Positions 8,665-17,013 of a stretch of 64,000 nucleotides of DNA are shown here, in pieces. A model generated the notes under the pieces. The model saw only the letters and a list, made by a program, of their open reading frames with translations, searched no databases and had not been told where the DNA came from. A program made the position numbers and the translations under genes. Source of the stretch: an uncultured Coriobacteriaceae bacterium (GTDB taxonomy: Bacteria > Actinomycetota > Coriobacteriia > Coriobacteriales > Atopobiaceae); the NCBI GenBank assembly GCA_902780305.1, contig CACZFB010000007.1:50071-114070 (forward strand), in the 5' to 3' direction. The stretch's first letter is position 1, and every line of letters begins with the position of its first letter.

Positions 8665-10056
8665 CTATAGCTCGTCGTAGAACGCGTAGCCGTCGCGACC
8701 GCGACGCTTTACCTCGTACAGGGCGCTGTCGGCATGCTTAAATAGCTCGTCCTCGGCGCATCCCAGCTCCCCAAAGGCAACGCCCACCGAAATGGTGGCG
8801 GCGGGAAGGCCGTTGGAATCGTCGCGCAAGAACGCCGCGACCTTCTCGATACGTGTGGCAATAACGTTGCGCAGCTTGGGGTGGGTGTCGGCCATTATTA
8901 CAGAGAACTCGTCGCCGCCAATGCGGCAGATGTGGTCGGTCGACTTGAAGGATGCAAACAGGGTGGCGGCGACCTCAATAAGAATCGCGTCGCCCATCTC
9001 GTGGCCCCACTGGTCGTTAAAGACCTTAAAGTTGTCGATGTCCACGAGGATAAGCGCGCAGGTGCCCTTGTTCTCCGAGAGGAGCTTGTCGAAGGCGCCG
9101 CGGTTGTACACGCCGGTGAGCGCGTCGTTGTGCGCCTCGAAGGAGAGCGACTCGGCGCGGTCGTGGTGACGGGCGTACATGTCGTTGTACGCGGCGGTTA
9201 GGTAGCGCAGCTCTTGGGCGCCCATGGGTTCGAGTGCCTCGTCGTCGCGGATGCTCTTCGCATACATGGTCATGGGCCAAAGCAGCATGATGGTTGTGGA
9301 GACGATTACGAACCCGAGGACGAGCAATAGCAGGATAACGCCCACGCGCAATGCGGTAAGTTGCGTGTCCAAGGTGGTATTGCATTGATCGAGGTCGGCG
9401 CGCAGCGTGTCGATGAGCAGTTCCGAGGACTCCTGCACCTGGTTTTTTATCTCGAGTTTTTGGCGCATGTAGTGCTCATCCGTTACCAGCTTGTTTGCCA
9501 GCTCCATCTTCTTGCTTGTCGAGAGACCCTGCTCGTCTTCGCTGAGGGATACGCCTTGCAAGGAGCTGGGGAGTGACTGGTTGTGCTGGGCCTCCGCCAC
9601 CAAGCGCATGGCATGGAGCTCGACCTTTGCCAGCTCGTCGGAGACTCCTCCCGCCTGCTCCAAGGCCGCGATTGCCCGTTCGTTGGTGGCGTTCTCTCGT
9701 AGCGTTTGCAGAGCGTTCTCGCGGTTGCGATCCTGCTCCATCTCGTTTATGTAGTTGCTCAAGTGCTGGAGGTCGGCGGTCTCCACGTACTGGCGAGCCT
9801 CGAACGTAAGACGGTCGGAGGCGTCTTGCAGCACGTCGACGGCCTGCTGACAGGCATGGTGGGCCTCGGTTATTCGGTTGGATCTCGTTTGGGTGCTTAT
9901 GGCAAAGTGAAGGTCCATAAGCGTGAGAGCCGCAAGGATGAGGGCCAGGATAAACGAGCAGATGTTGATGGTGCGCATGCGGGGGGATACGGAGCGGGCA
10001 ACATAGGCAATGTTGCTCGTTGCCTTGTCCTTATGCGATGCTTTTTGCTGCTTCAT
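8665..10056 (-). CDS. Membrane-bound diguanylate cyclase (GGDEF)
   Basis: A protein of 463 residues. One membrane segment lies at about 30-52 and another at about 235-260, enclosing a ~180-residue helical extracytoplasmic sensor. The C-terminal GGDEF domain has a canonical RIGGDEFSV signature together with DALTGVYNRGAF and LVDIDNFKVFND, so it should make c-di-GMP from two GTP. No RxxD inhibitory site precedes the signature. The start at 10056 has GGGGAG close upstream. It is followed by the EAL gene and preceded by the HtrA-like gene, all on the minus strand. Confidence 0.9.
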   Translation of the reverse strand: MKQQKASHKDKATSNIAYVARSVSPRMRTINICSFILALILAALTLMDLHFAISTQTRSNRITEAHHACQQAVDVLQDASDRLTFEARQYVETADLQHLSNYINEMEQDRNRENALQTLRENATNERAIAALEQAGGVSDELAKVELHAMRLVAEAQHNQSLPSSLQGVSLSEDEQGLSTSKKMELANKLVTDEHYMRQKLEIKNQVQESSELLIDTLRADLDQCNTTLDTQLTALRVGVILLLLVLGFVIVSTTIMLLWPMTMYAKSIRDDEALEPMGAQELRYLTAAYNDMYARHHDRAESLSFEAHNDALTGVYNRGAFDKLLSENKGTCALILVDIDNFKVFNDQWGHEMGDAILIEVAATLFASFKSTDHICRIGGDEFSVIMADTHPKLRNVIATRIEKVAAFLRDDSNGLPAATISVGVAFGELGCAEDELFKHADSALYEVKRRGRDGYAFYDEL

Positions 10057-10204
10057 GCGCTCCCCCGACTCGCGTCAGTTATTGTTATACCACGCAAGGG
10101 GTCGTCATGGCCGCAAGGGGCGCCACCGACAAGCGAACGGTGGCGCCACAGGTTACTACCCGCTATCGATTTACGTTACTTTTACGGCTCAGCGGCCAAA
10201 TGGG

Positions 10205-11437
10205 CTAGTACGGAAGTTGTCCAAAGTACTGATCCAGGTAGCGCTGATCGAGCGACTCCTGCTGTTGCCGCTGCATTTGCGCCTGCTCCTGCTCCTGCTG
10301 TGCCTGCAGTCGCTCGTCGGAGCCAAGCGTTACGCTGGTGGTAAGCGTCTGTCCGTCGCGCACGTACTGTACGTCCACCGCGTCGCCCACGGAGTTGCTG
10401 CGCACGGCCAGCAACAGGCTGTCGGCCGAGGTCACGTCCAGGTTGCCAATCTTGGTAATGATGTCACCAACCTCAATGCCGGCCTTCTGGGCGGGACTGT
10501 CTTGGGCGACTTCGGCCACATAGGCACCCTCGCTTGCCCCCAGGTTGTTGGTCTGCGCGGTCTGTGCATTAACCGTGGCACACGAGACGCCAATGTAGGC
10601 ATGGGTCACCTGCTCGCCGGCAATCACCTTGTTGGCGATTTCCACGGCGTAGTTGCCTGGAATGGCAAAGCCGATTCCCGAGAAGGACCCGCTGCCCGAG
10701 GCGTCGGCGATCAGCGAGTTGATGCCCACGAGCTGGCCTTGGTCGTTTACCAACGCCCCGCCCGAGTTGCCGCCGTTGATGGCCGCATCCACCTGAATGA
10801 GGTTGGTGTACAGCGTGTTTCCGGTGGTATCGGCCATAATCTGATTGCGGTACAGGGCGCTTACAATACCGGTCGAGACGGACTGGTCGAGCCCCAGCGG
10901 GCTGCCCAGCGTCATAACCCAGTCGCCTACCACGAGCTGCGAGGAGTCGCCCACCTCGATGGGCGTTACCGGGGTGCCGTTGAGCTCCGCCTTGATTACC
11001 GCCACGTCGCTCGAGGCGTCTCCGCCCACGAGGGTGGCGTCGTAGGTGTTGCCTTCAATGGTCACCTGAATGCTGGTTGCGTCACCGGCCACGTGCCAGT
11101 TGGTAATTATGTTGCCCTCGGTGTCGAGCACCACACCCGAGCCGATGCCCTCACCGCTGGGCGTCACGACGTTTACCGAGACGACCGAGGGCAGGCACTT
11201 TGCTGCCACGGCCTCCGACGTGCTGGCCTCGCCGCTTGCCGGCGTAATGTTGAGTGCCGTGCTGGAAAAGTTCTGCGGGTTGGTTTGGCGCGCGGCGGTG
11301 GCAGGGGAGAGCATCCCCGTTCCCACGAGCGCGACGGCCAGCGATGCCGAGACCGCTGCCCCTGCGACTGCGCCGCCAAGGACGCCCTTCCACGTGTTTC
11401 CGGTGCGGACGTGCTGTTCCTGATACCTGTTGCTCAT
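10205..11437 (-). CDS. HtrA/DegP-like membrane-anchored serine protease with PDZ domain
   Basis: A protein of 410 residues: a short cytoplasmic N-terminus, one membrane segment (about 18-42), a trypsin-like domain with the triad H115 (NWHVAGD), D144 (SSDVAVI) and S225 (GNSGGAL), then a PDZ domain (about 275-370) with DSPAQKAGIEVGDIITKI. The C-terminus is Gln/Glu-rich. It should degrade or process misfolded or specific proteins outside the membrane. The start is supported by GGAAGGTG seven bases upstream. It diverges from the paralogue pair across a ~300-base gap. Confidence 0.92.
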   Translation of the reverse strand: MSNRYQEQHVRTGNTWKGVLGGAVAGAAVSASLAVALVGTGMLSPATAARQTNPQNFSSTALNITPASGEASTSEAVAAKCLPSVVSVNVVTPSGEGIGSGVVLDTEGNIITNWHVAGDATSIQVTIEGNTYDATLVGGDASSDVAVIKAELNGTPVTPIEVGDSSQLVVGDWVMTLGSPLGLDQSVSTGIVSALYRNQIMADTTGNTLYTNLIQVDAAINGGNSGGALVNDQGQLVGINSLIADASGSGSFSGIGFAIPGNYAVEIANKVIAGEQVTHAYIGVSCATVNAQTAQTNNLGASEGAYVAEVAQDSPAQKAGIEVGDIITKIGNLDVTSADSLLLAVRSNSVGDAVDVQYVRDGQTLTTSVTLGSDERLQAQQEQEQAQMQRQQQESLDQRYLDQYFGQLPY

Positions 11438-11614
11438 GTTGGTTCACCTTCCTCTTTGGGGTACGTAATGGATGTACCCGCGCGGGCCACAGGCAAACGG
11501 TGCTCGGGCCGTCTGCACGGGAGTGAAACAATGCTCTTGGTAAGCTTAAAATCGGACCTCAAATTTGGCTTTGCTTCAGGTTTCGTTGCCGTTCACGGGC
11601 TGGGCGGAATGTGT

Positions 11615-11650
11615 CGACCTATCAAGGGGGTAACCCCCCTTGATAGGTCA
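11615..11650. repeat. Palindrome of the CTATCAA/TTGATAG family
   Basis: The arms GACCTATCAAGGGGG and CCCCCTTGATAGGTC flank TAAC. It lies inside the 300-base divergent gap 11438-11737, which holds no gene. The gap also has a TATACT at 11691-11696 that could be the -10 box of the rightward gene. Confidence 0.8.
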
Positions 11651-11737
11651 GAGGCCACGGGCACCCATGTTCGGCCCAGTCACTATGATTTATACTCTGC
11701 AAGAGATGAGACGATAGCGGGCGAGGGGAGCCGTACT

Positions 11738-12802
11738 ATGCCGAACCGGGAGCTTTTGTACCTCATCATGTATGCGCTCATGGCAAAGGACGGGCGCGAG
11801 GCGGCGCTGTTTGGTGACTGCGCACCGCTGGCACGCGAGGCCTTTGCGCGCAGCTTGGCGGGGGAGGCGTTTCCCATACTGTGGTTCGAGCTGCCGCTTA
11901 TGGGGGACCCATGGTTCGACCTGCATGTACTGGCCGCCCGGGATCAGATGTCAGCCAGCATGCGTTTCTCGGAGGACGAAACCGCCGGCCATCCGGAAAT
12001 CTTCTCGTGGTTCGTTAAAGAGAAGCACGCCCTTGCAGTAAACCAGCTTGCGCTGAGCTACGACGTGAGCGCGGGGGACATCCAAAATCCCGCCGTGCAG
12101 CTGCTGGTGCGCTCACGGGATGTGGACGTGACGTGCGAGTTCCTAGAGGTTGCCGGCGGGGCCGATCTGGTTGCGGCGTATCGCGACTTTGCCGCTCGCA
12201 TTCCCCAGGACTGGTTTGCCTGCTACGCCGGCGTGTTTCCTGGGCGTGTGGGCATGGGCCTGCGTGTTGAGTGCATACCAAATCGGGAGCGCTGCATGGC
12301 ATATGCCCGGAACAGCGAGCTGCTTGCAAGGGACTTGCGTGCCGCCGGGCTCCAAAGCATCAGTGACACGCTGCTGGAGTATTGTGCCCAACTGGCGCCG
12401 TACCGTTTGGAGTTTCAGTTTAACGTTGGTGCGGATGGCGTGGTTGGCCCCACCTTTGGCACCAGCGTTCACTGCGAGCGTTTCGACGAACGCACGCGTG
12501 TGTTGAAATACGTCCCAGAGGAGGAGCCTGCCGCGATCTTTGGGATGGTCCAGAAGTGGGGGCTTGCCGACGAGCGCTGGCATCTGGTGGACGAGCTCGC
12601 GTTCTCCAAGCGCGTTGCCCGAAACGATGATGAGCAGCGGCTGTATTGCTGTCCCTCCATGGTAAAGCTGCGCTGGTGCGACGGGCAGCCCATGGACGCC
12701 AAGCTCTATATCGTGGCAGGCCTCGGCACCCCTGCGGAGAACGCGGAGGATGGCGCCGACGTCAGCGCTGCTACCAGCAAGAAGGTCGAGGGGCAAGCAT
12801 AA
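11738..12802 (+). CDS. Unrecognised protein, first of a tandem paralogue pair
   Basis: A cytoplasmic-looking protein of 354 residues; no signal, no membrane segment. I do not recognise the family. It shares with the next gene FGDC near residue 27, LPLMGDPWFDL at about 50, a VEFQF-like strand followed by VVGPTF, WGLADERW at about 285, and KLRWCDGQPMDAKLY near the end. These conserved strands suggest an all-chain homologous enzyme or binding domain. The start ATG at 11738 has GAGGGGAG eight bases upstream; the frame is open further upstream, but that part is antisense to the HtrA gene. Its stop overlaps the next start by one base (TAATG), so the two are translated together. Confidence 0.75.
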   Translation: MPNRELLYLIMYALMAKDGREAALFGDCAPLAREAFARSLAGEAFPILWFELPLMGDPWFDLHVLAARDQMSASMRFSEDETAGHPEIFSWFVKEKHALAVNQLALSYDVSAGDIQNPAVQLLVRSRDVDVTCEFLEVAGGADLVAAYRDFAARIPQDWFACYAGVFPGRVGMGLRVECIPNRERCMAYARNSELLARDLRAAGLQSISDTLLEYCAQLAPYRLEFQFNVGADGVVGPTFGTSVHCERFDERTRVLKYVPEEEPAAIFGMVQKWGLADERWHLVDELAFSKRVARNDDEQRLYCCPSMVKLRWCDGQPMDAKLYIVAGLGTPAENAEDGADVSAATSKKVEGQA

Positions 12803-13821
12803 TGCAGATGCCATCGTATGCCGACAGCTTTGAGGTGCTGTGCCTGCAGGCCGCAGACAACGGCCGAAAGAACGTGTTGTTTGGGGATTGCGTTGACCGC
12901 GCGCGGGTGGCTCTGCGGCCGTTTATGGTTGGCAAGGCGTTTCCCAGTGTCTATTTGGAGTTTCCCCTTATGGGCGAACCGTTTATGGACGTAACGGTGC
13001 TCTACGGCAAGCTTGAGCCCCATACGCGCATCGATAGCAACACAGTGCTGGGGATGGAGCCCCTGCTGGATTGGTATGCCGGGTTGGGCGAAGAGTATTC
13101 TGACGTGTGCTTTGGCTTTGAGCTGGACGTAAAGGACCCGTCGCTGCCCAAAGCCGCCGTGCATTTTGAGCCGCGTGCCCACACCGAGCTCGTGGAGCCG
13201 TTTTGCCGGGCAATTGGCGAACCCGATCGCGCACAGCTTTATATGCAGCAGACAAATCGCATGCCAGAGGAGTGGCCCCTCGCGTTCTTTGGGCTGTTTC
13301 GCGGTCGCCCGGGATCTGCGATGCGTGTGTGTGGCTATTTGGGCAACGGCGAGCGCGACGCATGCGCGGCAGATCCAGCACGCGTGGCACGGGCGTTCGA
13401 CGAGGTGGGCTTTGCTGCGTACGACGATGCCATGCTGGAACAGGTCTCGACGTTTCTTGCCACGGTGCCCGGGAGCGTGGACTTCCAGTTTGACGTGAGC
13501 TCGGGTGGCGAGGTCGGTGGCACGTTTGCCATAGATGCCAAGTTCGACTGCATGCAACCCGCCGACGTTGTTGCCTCCTTTGCGAGTGGTCCCGGCGCGC
13601 GTCTTATGCAGCTGTTTGAGGCCTGGGGGATTGCGGACGAGCGCTGGCGGCTGGTTGCGGACGCCACGTTTGCCCGCGCTCTGCCTGTTGATCTGGAGGA
13701 CGGGTCGCAGGGACGCTTCGCCCTGACCCTCATGCCTCAATGGGTCAAGGTGCGTTGGTGCGACGGCATCCTACAGCCCGCCAAGTTGTATCACTTTGCA
13801 AACGCCGCGCTGATGCGGTAA
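12802..13821 (+). CDS. Unrecognised protein, second of a tandem paralogue pair
   Basis: A protein of 339 residues, homologous along its whole length to the preceding gene: VLFGDC, FPLMGEPFMDV, PEEWPLAFFGLFRGRPG, VDFQFDV, GGTFAID, WGIADERWRLV and KVRWCDGILQPAKLY match in order. No signal peptide or membrane segment. The overlap with the upstream stop and a GAGGGG site at about 12788 fix the start at 12802; an in-frame ATG at 12808 is an alternative. A local duplication followed by divergence is inferred. Function unknown; a two-subunit complex is possible but not shown by the sequence. Confidence 0.75.
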   Translation: MQMPSYADSFEVLCLQAADNGRKNVLFGDCVDRARVALRPFMVGKAFPSVYLEFPLMGEPFMDVTVLYGKLEPHTRIDSNTVLGMEPLLDWYAGLGEEYSDVCFGFELDVKDPSLPKAAVHFEPRAHTELVEPFCRAIGEPDRAQLYMQQTNRMPEEWPLAFFGLFRGRPGSAMRVCGYLGNGERDACAADPARVARAFDEVGFAAYDDAMLEQVSTFLATVPGSVDFQFDVSSGGEVGGTFAIDAKFDCMQPADVVASFASGPGARLMQLFEAWGIADERWRLVADATFARALPVDLEDGSQGRFALTLMPQWVKVRWCDGILQPAKLYHFANAALMR

Positions 13822-13865
13822 CGGACACCGCGCGCCAAGCAACGGCAACTCTTTGCAAATACGGC

Positions 13866-13895
13866 TTGACAGGCATCCCCGTCAATCTGTATTTT
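13866..13895 (+). promoter_or_regulatory. Promoter of the broken pilin-like gene
   Basis: A perfect -35 TTGACA at 13866-13871, an 18-base spacer, and -10 TATTTT at 13890-13895. It lies about 60 bases before the ATG at 13954. The leader that follows is similar to the leader of the giant gene at 21238. Confidence 0.6.
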
Positions 13896-13953
13896 CTATA
13901 GACACTATATGCAGAATTGGGTCGATTGGCTCAAGACGATGCTGGAGAGAAAG

Positions 13954-16850
13954 ATGCAACGCAATACACACGACACACACAACACACCGTTGGCATTTTT
14001 GGCGAGCGTGATGGCCAGTATCGTGCTGGTGTTGAGCCTTATACCCGTACAGGGCTTGGCTGAGGCATACAGTGAGGTTGCGGAACCCACTGCGACGTCC
14101 ACACCAGAGGAGCAGAACAACGCGGGCGGCGAGCCGGCCGTGAGCAACGGTGGTGCCACCGGTGGCCTTGGCGGCGAGATGGGCGCACCCGCCCAAAACC
14201 CGGACCAGGGCAGCCAGAACGACCAGCCTCCCGCGGCTCCCCAGGGCGAGCCCGAGCAGCCAAAGGACGAGCCCGCGTCCGAGCCCGAGCAGCCGGCCGA
14301 GCAGCCCGAGCGTAACCTGAGCGCCAACCTGGCGGACTTCATTACCAAGGCCGAGATCGAGGGCGCTGGCGAAAAGGACGGCGCGACCGTGGTAGACGAG
14401 GGTGTCTCGTACACCGTAAAGCTCACCTTTACCGAGGGCATCGACGGCAAGGAGTACGCCGAGACCGAGGAGCTCACCTACGCCCTGCCCGCCGGCTTTA
14501 CCGCCGACGGCAACCAGCCCGCAGCCGCAGATCCTCTGGTGGTTACCTACGTGGACGACAACGGCGAGCGTCAGGGCATCGAGCTCGACAAGAACTCCTG
14601 GTGGGTGAGCGACAACGCGATTCACCTGGTGTGGCGCGTGCGCGACGCCGACAAGCGCTCCAAGGAGGAGGTCGACCAGGCCCTCAAGACCATCAGGATG
14701 TCGACTTCGGTACCGGTGCCATCGCCCTCAGCGTAACCCCCGAAAAGAAGGACGAGGCCAAGGAAGAGAACAAGGACGAGGCCAAGGACGAGGAAAAGAC
14801 CGAGGAAGAGGAAGAGCAAAAGGAGGAGGAAGAGGCCGAGCGCACCGAGTACGTGTTCGAGAACGACGAGCTTCGCGTGGTCGCCACGACCACCGACGCC
14901 AGCGTGCTTCCCGACACCGCAGAGCTCGTGGTGAGCCGCGTGCAGCAAGGTGACGCCTTTATCCAGGCGCTTAACGGCACCGCCTCCAACAACAACGAGT
15001 ACGACGAGAACAACACGCTGCTCTACGACGTGGCGTTTGTGCAGGACGGCGTGGAGGTCCAGCCAAAGGACGGCGAGGTCTCGGTGGCGTTCCAGTTTAA
15101 GGGCGCGCAGCTCTCTAACGAGCTCGAGGCCGATGCCAAGGGCTACGTGGAGGTAAACCACCTCCCCGTTATTGCCGGCGTGCCCATGGTGGAGCAGGTA
15201 GACGCAAACGTGTCCGTAGCCAAGGAGAGCGCCAACTTTACCGCAACGAGCTTCTCGGTGTACTCGTTTAGCTATACGGTGGACTTTATGTACAGCGGCT
15301 ACTGCTACAAGATGCCGGGTAACGGCAGCATTATGCTCTCCAGCCTGTTTATGGCCCTGGGCATCAACCGCAGCGCTGCCGACGTAAGCAAGGTTACGTT
15401 TAGCGACCCCAATCTTTTGTCGGTGGTGCAGCTCGACAACAACTGGCGCCTGGTGAGCCTCCAGCCGTTCAACACGCCCGAGACCCTTACCGTGGTTATG
15501 AAGAACGGTGACGTGATTACGATTGACGTGACGGACGAGGTCAAGGGCAACGGCAAGCTCACGGTAACCTTTAAGATGCAGGGCCTCAGGCGGCTCTCGG
15601 CAGAGATCGCGAAGAACATTACCTTTATTGTTAACGGCCCCAATGGCAAGACGTATGCGTGCACGTTGGACAAGTTTACGAACTTCGACAAAGAGGGTAC
15701 CGATCCAACGTGGATCCTTTCTGGCTTGGAGGACGGCACGTACGCCGTGAGCGAGAGCTTTTCTGCAAGCTCGAGCACCGAGTGGAACATAAGCACCAGC
15801 TACACGTCGGACGGCCAGGAGAAGCAGAACGTGGATGTAAAGGGATCAGAAGAAGGGTCCGAGGCAAAGGATGGTGCCATTACCGTAACCAACACGTACG
15901 AGGGCAAGGCGGCACTCCAGCTTACCAAGAAGGTTGACGGCGAAGGCTATACGGGTACCGAGGACTTTACCTTTAAGCTGGACAAGCCCAGCGACAAGAG
16001 CGAGACGAGCGACGAGTCTGCCACGAGCATACTTGGCGAAAACATGGGCGGCATGGGCCAAACCAACACCGCGCAGGGCGAGAAGCTCCCCACGAACAAG
16101 ACCACAACGGCAAAGGCCGGTGAGGTGGCTACGTTCAACGAGATAACCTATTCCGAGCCGGGAACCTATCTGTATACCATTACCGAGAGCGAGCCGTCCC
16201 TCAAGACCAACGGCATGACGTACGACACCTTGGCCAAGTATGCCAAGGTAGTGGTGGACGACAACCTCCTGACGACCATTACCTATGGCCTTACGGAGGA
16301 CAACATCGAGGACAAGGAGCTGGTGGTTACCAACGTATACGCCGAGAACCCCGGAACCATTACGGTTCGCAAGGTCGTCTCCAGCTCGCGTGCCGAGGAC
16401 AAGAAGAAGGACTACACCTTTAAGGTGACCCTTACCGACATGGACGGCAAGGGTATTACGGGCAAGTATGGCGACATGGAGTTTAAGGATGGCGTGGCCA
16501 CGTTTAAGCTCAAGCACAACCAGAAGAAGGTTGCCAAGGACATCCCGCTCAACCAGCTGGGCAAGCTGATTTACAACGTCCAGGAGACCGACTCCTGTGG
16601 CCTTACGTCCAAGCTGACCGAGAGCAAGTCCAAGGACGGCCTGTCCACGACCATTACCTGCACCAACAGCTACCGCAAGAACGCTTCTAAGATTTCGTCT
16701 AGGAAGGCCTCGTCCTTTAGCTCTGCACGGGGCTCGCTGGCCAAGACGAGCGACTCCACGAACATGGTCCTGCCCATCGTGGCGCTGGTCGTTGGCGCTG
16801 CCGGCGTCGCGGGAGGCATTTGGTACCGTCGCCGCAAGCAGCAGCAGTAA
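13954..16850 (+). pseudogene. Frameshifted wall-anchored pilin-like surface protein
   Basis: The 5' frame (13954-14736) encodes a signal peptide, a Pro/Glu/Gln-rich stretch and a domain starting LSANLADFITKAE, then stops. The 3' frame continues from about 14695 to 16850 with a Lys/Glu-rich linker, a beta domain, an FctA/Spy0128-like pilin domain (about 15915-16345, TYLYTITES), a Cna-B-like module, a sorting-like LAKTSD, a hydrophobic segment and RRRKQQQ. Aligned to the paralogue at 21238, 30 bases after 14694 are reduced to 2, a net loss of 28 bases that shifts the frame. No slippery sequence is seen, so programmed frameshifting is unlikely. The start at 13954 is chosen because GGAGAGAAAG-ATG matches the paralogue; an upstream ATG at 13909 is in frame. 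The two fragments could be annotated as separate genes. Confidence 0.8.
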
Positions 16851-16870
16851 CCGATAGACACCCATCGGCG

Positions 16871-16948
16871 GCGTTGTCCGCTTGGGAAGAGGCACCTTTT
16901 GGCCATCGGCCGATGGCCAAAAGGTGCCTCTTCCCAAGCGGACAACGC
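16871..16948. repeat. Perfect 78-bp palindrome
   Basis: Two 39-base arms are perfectly complementary with no loop (centre ATCGG/CCGAT). The outer ends are GCGTTGTCCGCTTGGG and CCCAAGCGGACAACGC. It lies 20 bases after the pilin-like pseudogene and 65 bases before the subtilase, and could form a cruciform or a very stable RNA hairpin. Its end motif GCGGACAACGC recurs alone near 8642 and 39880. Confidence 0.95.
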
Positions 16949-16977
16949 GCACAACCAGGCACAGCTTTCCGATTGTT

Positions 16978-17007
16978 TTGTATGCTTTGTCTCGCAACGG
17001 GTATGCT
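16978..17007 (+). promoter_or_regulatory. Candidate promoter of the subtilase, possibly giving a leaderless mRNA
   Basis: TATGCT at 17002-17007 is preceded, 18 bases away, by TTGTAT. Transcription about seven bases downstream would start at or next to the ATG at 17014, which has no Shine-Dalgarno sequence. The match to consensus is weak. Confidence 0.3.
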
Positions 17008-17013
17008 TGGAAT

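Noticed and set aside
10010..11737. The upstream 576 codons of the open frame that leads into the first paralogue
   Set aside because: They are antisense to the HtrA-like gene and run through a palindrome; the ATG at 11738 has a good ribosome-binding site and begins the region matching the second paralogue.
14601..14736. Programmed frameshifting between the two halves of the pilin-like gene
   Set aside because: No slippery heptamer or run is present in the overlap, and comparison with the paralogue shows a 28-base loss at the junction.
16882..17013. N-terminal extension of the subtilase
   Set aside because: It is encoded by the right half of the 78-bp palindrome; the signal peptide begins at 17014.
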